From a virus, in IMG/VR virus record IMGVR_UViG_3300006077_000015, positions 1 to 35,354 of that record: a stretch of 35,354 nucleotides of DNA, one strand, 5' to 3'. The notes under the pieces are model-generated. The model was not told the DNA's origin and searched no databases. It saw nothing but the letters and a program-made list of their open reading frames with translations. A program made the position numbers and the translations under genes. Positions 30,701 through 35,354 of the stretch are shown piece after piece (within the stretch, counting starts at the first letter, position 1; each line of letters begins with the position of its first letter).

Positions 30701-32450
30701 TTAATCCTCCCATTTGTTGCTGTATTTTGTCTGGATCTGTTATAAAATCGTCTGCGTTTTTAAATCCTAATGTTTCAAAGTATTTTTTTGCAAAATTATA
30801 AATGTTTTTAGGCGTTACTATACCAACTTGCGTAAGCTGTGGGTAAATTTGTAATAACATTTGCATATTCCTCAAATTCTGCTCTTTAACACCTATCCCA
30901 ACCCCTGTATTTATTTCTAAATCAAATTTTCCTTGTAAATCATCTGGAGTAATTTCCATCTCTTCATTCGTAAGTCTTATGACTGTTTGTTCGCTTATAA
31001 AGCGTTGATTTAGGCCTATTAAAAATCTAAAAAAATCCTTTATTCCTGTCTCTGCAAATATCCTGGCAACCAACTCTAGCCTTTGTTGACCTGCTCCCAT
31101 TAATAACTGAATTCCAGTAGCTGTTTTGTTAAGGCTGTTTGGATCTAAACCCTGAATGTATCTACTTATCCCAGTCCTGTTTTCCTTGTGCTGCTCTATG
31201 TACTCTAAAAAATTATATGTCCAAGGCGCTAAAGGCTGTGTTCGAAGCGGCTTTATTGAATTAGGCTGCTTTACCCTAATAAAGCTTTTGTCAAGTACAA
31301 CATCCTCTAAATTTACCAAATTCTCCACAACTTCGGTTTTTGGGTCATTATTTAAGGCAATATTAACTAAAATCTGCCTTATAAGAGCAGTCTTGATATG
31401 CTGTATATCCCCAATTATATCTGAAAAACTTTTACCCCAAATTTCATATGGTTCTAAAATTGGGGCTAATGTAAAAAATGGAGGCCTTTCATACAGATTT
31501 TCTTCAACTCTTAAAATTACATTATTTACAACTGTCACAATAACAGGCTCTAAGAGCCCATCATCGTTTATATCGTACTTTGTATAGCACTCATACAGTT
31601 TGAATTTCATTCTTGCCTTGTCATCTACTCTCCCTGGAGTGAACTGACTTTGGTCTGGCTTAATGGCAACCATCAGCTCATCTTGATAGTCCAGCTCCTT
31701 GTCTTGCCCTCTTTGTATCGCTTCTTCTACTGCCTTTTTGCTATATACACCCTTTTGCGCCATACGCCTTAAGTAATCGACTGTTACTAGTTTTCTATGG
31801 GCAGAAAAAGAAGAATTAGCAACTGAGGCTGCATCGGGATAAAAAATAAACTCATTTGGTGGGATATTGTCGAATACAGGCTGATTTTTGTATGTAACCT
31901 TTTCTTTGTAAGTTACAACTGCATACAAATTATTTGGTAAAACTTGGATATTCTCTATTTCTATGTTTTGATTTTGTTTAAGTATTTCTATTTCCTGTAA
32001 AGAAAATAAAGTTTTCTTAGTCTCTTCTTTATCTTTCTGTTCCCACCAGCACTTTATAACCCCTAAACCACTTACAAAAGCATCTTTAAACCACCTGTAA
32101 AACACCAAAAAACCTGGGTTTTGCACTTGAATTTGAAAATTGAGCAATTTTTGCATCTTATCTGCTTTAGAAACGTCGTCTGCCGTCCTACCCCTCACAA
32201 CAACAACATCCTCGCCACCAAAAAATATCCGCATAAGGCTAGGCAACGCCCACTCAACCACGTCTGCAACATCGGTAGAAACTACAGAGCTTCTTTGAGA
32301 TAATTTCTTAAATAACGTCTTGTAGTATTCTTTATCTGCATTATAGATTTGATAACGCTCTATAAGTTTTGGCTTAACGTAAGAATCGAAATACTCTTCT
32401 GCGTTCTCTATATCGATTTTTACCTTATCTAAAACTTGCTGAATTTCCAT
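30618..32450 (-). CDS. Portal protein
   Basis: 610-aa portal, the dodecameric ring at the capsid vertex through which DNA is packaged and ejected. Features: N-terminal helices, VVEWALPSLMRIFFGGEDVV near 63-82, a wing with NIQVLPNNLYAVVTYKEKVT, FDNIPPNEFIFYPDAASVAN near 194-213, PYEIWGKSFSDIIGDIQHIK, the tunnel-loop region ENRTGISRYIQGLDPNSLNK, and a Gln/Gly-rich C-terminal tail with GGVAGEIFQGAQGQGLG. Length and order (TerS, TerL, portal, scaffold, capsid) match podovirus-type portals. Its tail overlaps the next gene by 83 bases. Confidence 0.93.
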   Translation of the reverse strand: MEIQQVLDKVKIDIENAEEYFDSYVKPKLIERYQIYNADKEYYKTLFKKLSQRSSVVSTDVADVVEWALPSLMRIFFGGEDVVVVRGRTADDVSKADKMQKLLNFQIQVQNPGFLVFYRWFKDAFVSGLGVIKCWWEQKDKEETKKTLFSLQEIEILKQNQNIEIENIQVLPNNLYAVVTYKEKVTYKNQPVFDNIPPNEFIFYPDAASVANSSFSAHRKLVTVDYLRRMAQKGVYSKKAVEEAIQRGQDKELDYQDELMVAIKPDQSQFTPGRVDDKARMKFKLYECYTKYDINDDGLLEPVIVTVVNNVILRVEENLYERPPFFTLAPILEPYEIWGKSFSDIIGDIQHIKTALIRQILVNIALNNDPKTEVVENLVNLEDVVLDKSFIRVKQPNSIKPLRTQPLAPWTYNFLEYIEQHKENRTGISRYIQGLDPNSLNKTATGIQLLMGAGQQRLELVARIFAETGIKDFFRFLIGLNQRFISEQTVIRLTNEEMEITPDDLQGKFDLEINTGVGIGVKEQNLRNMQMLLQIYPQLTQVGIVTPKNIYNFAKKYFETLGFKNADDFITDPDKIQQQMGGLNAATGQNEAPGGVAGEIFQGAQGQGLG

Positions 32451-32463
32451 ATCTCTTTACCTC

Positions 32464-33804
32464 TTACCAAGCTGAAACACTTGGAATTTCTATATAAGAT
32501 TTTACTATTTGATTATAATCTTTGCCTATGTTTGGTGCCACTTCTGTGTAACAAGTTAAAGCTGCTGCGTCTGCTGCATCTGGACTTCTACCTATGCGCT
32601 GTTTTAACTTGTCTTTTGGCTCTAAATACATCTTACCTTGTGAATCGAATAGGAATTTTAGGTTTGTAAGATCTAGCAATAAATCTCTGTCGTACACAAG
32701 TTTTAAACCCAGCTTTAGCTTTTCTTGTAAGTTAACAAACATCTCACATCGCATATTTTTTAACTCTGGCCTTGTGGCCTTATTGCTAACAGTAGCAGGG
32801 AAAACAGGGAAAGATAGCTGATTAAGCCTGTCATATACGCCAGCTCCAATTCCAATTGTATCCACAAAAATCGTATGAGGCCTAATTTTTGCCTTCCTGA
32901 CTTCATCACTTACAAATGTTACCACTTCCATAGTGTCTAGACCATGTCTCTTTATTAGTTCATAAATATGTAATCCTCTTCTTTTTGCTAGCACAGTAAA
33001 ATCATCGCCCCCACGAGCAACGTCAAGGCCCCAAATTTCAACTCCACTCTCGTCCGCACACTTTTTCATGTGCATTGCATCCCAAACAAGATTATAAGGG
33101 AATAAATAATTCTCAGACACATCTACAAATTCGCCATATATCTCTTGTTTAGCAATATTTCCTGGTAAATCGCTTTTCATTTCATCTATTTCTGCATGGT
33201 CGATAAAAGGATTCTCATAACTACTAAACTGATAGGCCTTTTTTCTACCAGTTTTGTCTTGTTTTGCATCCTCCCACAGTTCATAAAACAGATTTTTCCC
33301 TTTTGGAGTACCGCCTACAATAGCAACACTTTTTGGGAAATCTAGCAGCATTGGTCTAACTGCATTTTCCCATAAGTACCTGTCTTCTAAGATAATTCCA
33401 GCCTCATTCAAAAATATGTAATGATACCCAAATCCTTCCCAATTTTCTGGCCTATCTGCGCTCCTAAAATCGCATATGCTTTTATTTATACGCACAATAT
33501 TATCTTGCTTTTGCCATTCCCAAATATAACTAGGCAATTGCTTTAAAATAGGCATCCAATAACGTTGTATATAACGCCTAATATTCCCGGAAACAGTATC
33601 ACCCCACATGCATTTAATCTCATTTTGGAGCATCTGTTCTATTAAAAAATGAGACATGCACTGAGTAAGGCCTAGTCGCCTTCCTTTTGTGATTACTTTG
33701 CGCCTTAATCCTTCTTCAAATAGGACCTCTCTTAAACAAGGCACATAAGTAATTCTAAGCGTTATTTCTTTTGTTTGCTTTAAATTAGTCTTTTTTCTTG
33801 CCAT
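32464..33804 (-). CDS. terL: Terminase large subunit
   Basis: 446-aa packaging motor with an ATPase and nuclease domain. Deviant Walker A KGRRLGLTQ at about 40-48 (K40 replaces the usual lysine place), Walker B YIFLNEAG with Asn before the catalytic Glu, and the coupling motif VGGTPKGKN. The RNase H-like nuclease has WGLDVARGGDD near 253-263, IFVDTIGIGAGVYDRL and SPDAADAAAL. It is short but complete. The start overlaps the end of terS by 20 bases, with AAGAG as its site. Both terminase genes start MARKKT. Confidence 0.95.
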   Translation of the reverse strand: MARKKTNLKQTKEITLRITYVPCLREVLFEEGLRRKVITKGRRLGLTQCMSHFLIEQMLQNEIKCMWGDTVSGNIRRYIQRYWMPILKQLPSYIWEWQKQDNIVRINKSICDFRSADRPENWEGFGYHYIFLNEAGIILEDRYLWENAVRPMLLDFPKSVAIVGGTPKGKNLFYELWEDAKQDKTGRKKAYQFSSYENPFIDHAEIDEMKSDLPGNIAKQEIYGEFVDVSENYLFPYNLVWDAMHMKKCADESGVEIWGLDVARGGDDFTVLAKRRGLHIYELIKRHGLDTMEVVTFVSDEVRKAKIRPHTIFVDTIGIGAGVYDRLNQLSFPVFPATVSNKATRPELKNMRCEMFVNLQEKLKLGLKLVYDRDLLLDLTNLKFLFDSQGKMYLEPKDKLKQRIGRSPDAADAAALTCYTEVAPNIGKDYNQIVKSYIEIPSVSAW

Positions 33805-34207
33805 CTTCTCTTACAATCTTTACGGTTATGTCCCCTAAATTTTCAACCTGGTGTTTTTCCACATAGCCTCTATGCTTACCTCTGCACTTTAAAAAGAAAA
33901 ACAAAGAGGCTTCCTTGCCTTCTTTAATGTTTTTAAATAGTTGCGCTTCTGCAATGTCTAAAATTTTCTCTTCTGCTCTTTCTTTTGCAGCTAAAAGCTC
34001 TTCTGTTGCATGGACCCTTTTCCATAACGCAGAATAAGGACAACCTAGCTCCTTGGCAGCATAAGAAATAATCCCAAAATTCCGTAATAACGCCTCCTCT
34101 ATCTGCCTATCTGACCATCTTCTTTGCTTAATTTTAGCGCCTTTTCTAGGAAAATTATCTGTAGGAGCTTGCGCTTTTATGTTTTTTTCTGTCTTTTTTC
34201 TGGCCAT
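33785..34207 (-). CDS. terS: Terminase small subunit
   Basis: 140-aa protein. The N-terminal basic tail is followed by an HTH (SDRQIEEALLRNFGIISYAA, then KELGCPYSALWKRV) and an oligomerisation helix (LLAAKERAEEKILDIAEAQL), ending with the ENLGDITVKIVREDGKKKD strand and basic tail typical of TerS. It recognises the packaging site and brings DNA to TerL. The ribosome site is weak (AGGTG). Position next to terL supports the call. Confidence 0.88.
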   Translation of the reverse strand: MARKKTEKNIKAQAPTDNFPRKGAKIKQRRWSDRQIEEALLRNFGIISYAAKELGCPYSALWKRVHATEELLAAKERAEEKILDIAEAQLFKNIKEGKEASLFFFLKCRGKHRGYVEKHQVENLGDITVKIVREDGKKKD

Positions 34208-34218
34208 TTTTTTGACAC

Positions 34219-34464
34219 CTATTTTGCAAACCAGTGATAAACGACCATAGCCATCGCTCCCCCAAAAATCCCGCCCAAAAAAGCAGCACTTTTGTAATAA
34301 AGATTTTTACCTTCTATCTTTTTAAGCCTACAATCCAACTTATCTAAAGAATTCTGAATATCTTTTATTCCTTTTTGCATATCTTTAAAAAAATCGTATA
34401 TTGCATAATCTTTTTGTTCTTGAGTTAAACCTTTCCAATTATTATAACTATTTAGCTCTGACAT
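34219..34464 (-). CDS. XhlA-like holin
   Basis: 81-aa protein. An N-terminal amphipathic coil (DMQKGIKDIQNSLDKLDCRL) is followed by one membrane segment (SAAFLGGIFGGAMAMVVYHW, about 59-78) and a short basic C-terminus, the build of haemolysin XhlA-type holins. ATG 34464 has AGGAGG at five bases and overlaps the endolysin end by 13 bases, so the two are coupled. An upstream in-frame start at 34521 lacks a site. It probably lets the endolysin reach the wall. Confidence 0.83.
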   Translation of the reverse strand: MSELNSYNNWKGLTQEQKDYAIYDFFKDMQKGIKDIQNSLDKLDCRLKKIEGKNLYYKSAAFLGGIFGGAMAMVVYHWFAK

Positions 34465-35012
34465 ATAACCCTCCTGACTGGATAATCTGATAAAATAAAC
34501 CTTGTAGCTCTTCTTAGCCACCCCCGAATAAAAACAGCCTGATTTGGCCGTTTATTTACAATTTGCGCATAAAAATTAATACGCTCTGCAATAAGCCTAA
34601 AATAAGTGTCCTGTTCTCCTGCCTTTCTTACGCAAGAAACAGTTTTAGGTCCTATAATTCCATCCGGTATAGCCCCAACAGCCTTTTGCAGCCAATAAAC
34701 GGGATAAGCGCCATGCTGGACAACAGAGTCCGCCATAAACCAAAACAGAAGTAGGAAATTAATTAATTTATTTATTTTATACTTGTTAAAATACCAAGAA
34801 TAAAAGAGGTAGGCCTGGTCTTTGGAAAGGTCTTTCACAGACTTTAAGGCAGGAGCAAAAGGATCGTGTTTTTGCCACTCTTGGAAAGTTTTAGATGTTA
34901 TGCCAAAATTCGTTATTTTCCCGGAATCTTCCGGATTATCCGAATAACCACCTTCCCACTTCAAAATATCATCTATTACTATTTTTTCTAAATTTTTCAT
35001 ATACTTATACAT
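34452..35012 (-). CDS. Endolysin, GH108 muramidase family
   Basis: 186-aa endolysin. The N-terminal WEGGYSDNPEDSGKITNFGI carries the EGGY catalytic Glu (E20) of GH108 N-acetylmuramidases, followed by SWYFNKYKINKL and the VQHGAYPVYWLQKAVGAIPD peptidoglycan-binding type block with DGIIGPKT. The first ATG (35012) is used; an ATG four codons later (35000) is equally plausible since neither has a good ribosome site. It is the first gene of the late operon, unlike the usual distal place, and lies just behind the 35088-35116 promoter. Confidence 0.88.
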   Translation of the reverse strand: MYKYMKNLEKIVIDDILKWEGGYSDNPEDSGKITNFGITSKTFQEWQKHDPFAPALKSVKDLSKDQAYLFYSWYFNKYKINKLINFLLLFWFMADSVVQHGAYPVYWLQKAVGAIPDGIIGPKTVSCVRKAGEQDTYFRLIAERINFYAQIVNKRPNQAVFIRGWLRRATRFILSDYPVRRVICQS

Positions 35013-35087
35013 AAAAGTTAAAGTTTTGAGTTAGGTTTTATTCAACATTCAAAGCTCCATTTTTCTTTAATTTGCTCTTTTTTTCTT

Positions 35088-35116
35088 AAAATATCTCATA
35101 AATCCTTTAAAATCAA
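35088..35116 (-). promoter_or_regulatory. Candidate late promoter
   Basis: Minus strand TTGATT (35111-35116) and TATTTT (35088-35093) with a 17-base spacer, giving a start near 35080 and a leader of about 70 nt before the endolysin. Weaker than the early promoter, in keeping with an activated late promoter. Confidence 0.5.
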
Positions 35117-35140
35117 GTCTTTCTTGCTTACCTTACTCTT

Positions 35141-35211
35141 TATTGTTAACTAACTTACTAAAATTACTTAACAATTAACTTAAACTTTAATTATTTCTTA
35201 TACTTAACAAT
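35141..35211. repeat. Repeated TACTTAACAAT motif near right end
   Basis: TACTTAACAAT occurs twice in the same orientation (35165-35175 and 35201-35211, 36 bases apart), and the core TTAACAATA once inverted at 35141-35149. They lie just upstream of the candidate late promoter and inside the last gene-free 340 bases. They could be sites for a regulator of late genes or initiator-binding iterons. Apart from these repeats, the promoter and the terminal repeat, nothing else is seen in 35013-35354. Confidence 0.55.
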
Positions 35212-35256
35212 AAACAACAAAAATGCTCTATTTTTTTTATTTTTACAAGACAATTC

Positions 35257-35344
35257 TTTTATATATTATATATAATATTATATTCTTAATAAAAAGAATA
35301 ACAAAAGAAGAAAAAAATATATATACAATATTAAATATTATAAA
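35257..35344. repeat. Right arm of 88-bp terminal inverted repeat
   Basis: Exact reverse complement of 1-88. Ten further bases (AAACATTATA, 35345-35354) lie outside it. If the ends were joined, the result would be an 88-bp stem around this ten-base loop, between the divergently transcribed late operon and the 188-430 unit. Confidence 0.95.
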
Positions 35345-35354
35345 AAACATTATA

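Noticed and set aside
31156-31587. 143-aa antisense frame in the portal gene
   Set aside because: Opposite to a well-supported portal protein, without start signals.
1-35354. Protelomerase or protein-primed replication system implied by the terminal repeats
   Set aside because: No family B polymerase, terminal protein or protelomerase/tyrosine-recombinase motif is visible in any gene; an unrecognised small protein cannot be fully excluded.
1-35354. CRISPR array, tRNA genes, diversity-generating retroelement, insertion sequence or integrase
   Set aside because: No regularly spaced repeats, cloverleaf, reverse transcriptase, transposase or integrase motifs were found on reading both strands.

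Overview
The window is an apparently near-complete genome (or full-length contig) of a tailed bacteriophage with podovirus-like (short-tailed) gene content. It is strongly A+T-rich, uses AGA/AGG and ATA codons freely, and has strong AGGAGG ribosome-binding sites and consensus TTGACA/TATAAT promoters, so the host is a bacterium. The recombination cassette (SMC-like ATPase, RecT, metallo-beta-lactamase fold), the 3D-domain protein and the XhlA-like holin resemble low-G+C Gram-positive phages; the GH108 endolysin is more common in phages of Gram-negatives. A DUF1874/AcrIII-1 ring nuclease and a SpeD-SpeE polyamine pair would fit a host with type III CRISPR, possibly a thermophile. That host inference is weak.

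The outermost 88 bases of the two ends are perfect inverted copies of each other (1-88 and 35257-35344), with ten extra bases beyond the right copy. The genome is either linear with inverted terminal repeats, or a circle broken in a very large A+T-rich stem-loop. I see no protein-primed DNA polymerase, protelomerase, integrase or partition gene.

Layout: (1) 1-470, the terminal repeat, then a one-gene unit with its own promoter and terminator (80-aa unknown protein). (2) 468-3775, leftward replication module: AlpA-like HTH protein, SSB, an intergenic region with hairpins and a candidate small RNA on the opposite strand, ribbon-helix-helix protein, winged-helix initiator, DnaB-like helicase, and an unknown. 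(3) 3776-4003, divergent control region with a consensus rightward promoter and a leftward promoter. (4) 4004-14341, rightward early/middle module: an unknown, the AcrIII-1 ring nuclease, an HTH protein, SMC-like ATPase, RecT, MBL-fold protein, zinc-ribbon proteins, VRR-NUC nuclease, 3D-domain protein, dUTPase, DUF1353 and a P-loop kinase. Four intrinsic terminators punctuate the first 5 kb with no good promoters between them, which hints at antitermination or graded read-through. (5) 35012-14364, leftward late module of about 20.6 kb: endolysin, holin, TerS, TerL, portal, scaffold, DUF5309 major capsid protein, a terminator, small virion proteins, tail adaptor, beta-propeller tail protein, beta-helix tailspike, GNAT-like protein, a small virion protein, SpeE, SpeD, and two proteins that look like internal/ejection proteins, one of 1575 aa.

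How the parts work together: host polymerase is presumably recruited through the phage initiator, helicase and SSB. RecT with the SMC-like ATPase, the MBL-fold protein and VRR-NUC handle recombination and end processing. The ring nuclease would blunt cA4 signalling of type III CRISPR. dUTPase and the kinase tune nucleotide pools. The late operon builds and packages a short-tailed virion. The most unusual items are the SpeD-SpeE pair inside the virion module (SpeD keeps the pyruvoyl serine but has Asp where the processing His should be), the terminal inverted repeats in a genome without a matching end-replication enzyme, and the candidate rod-shaped small RNA near 3058-3149.
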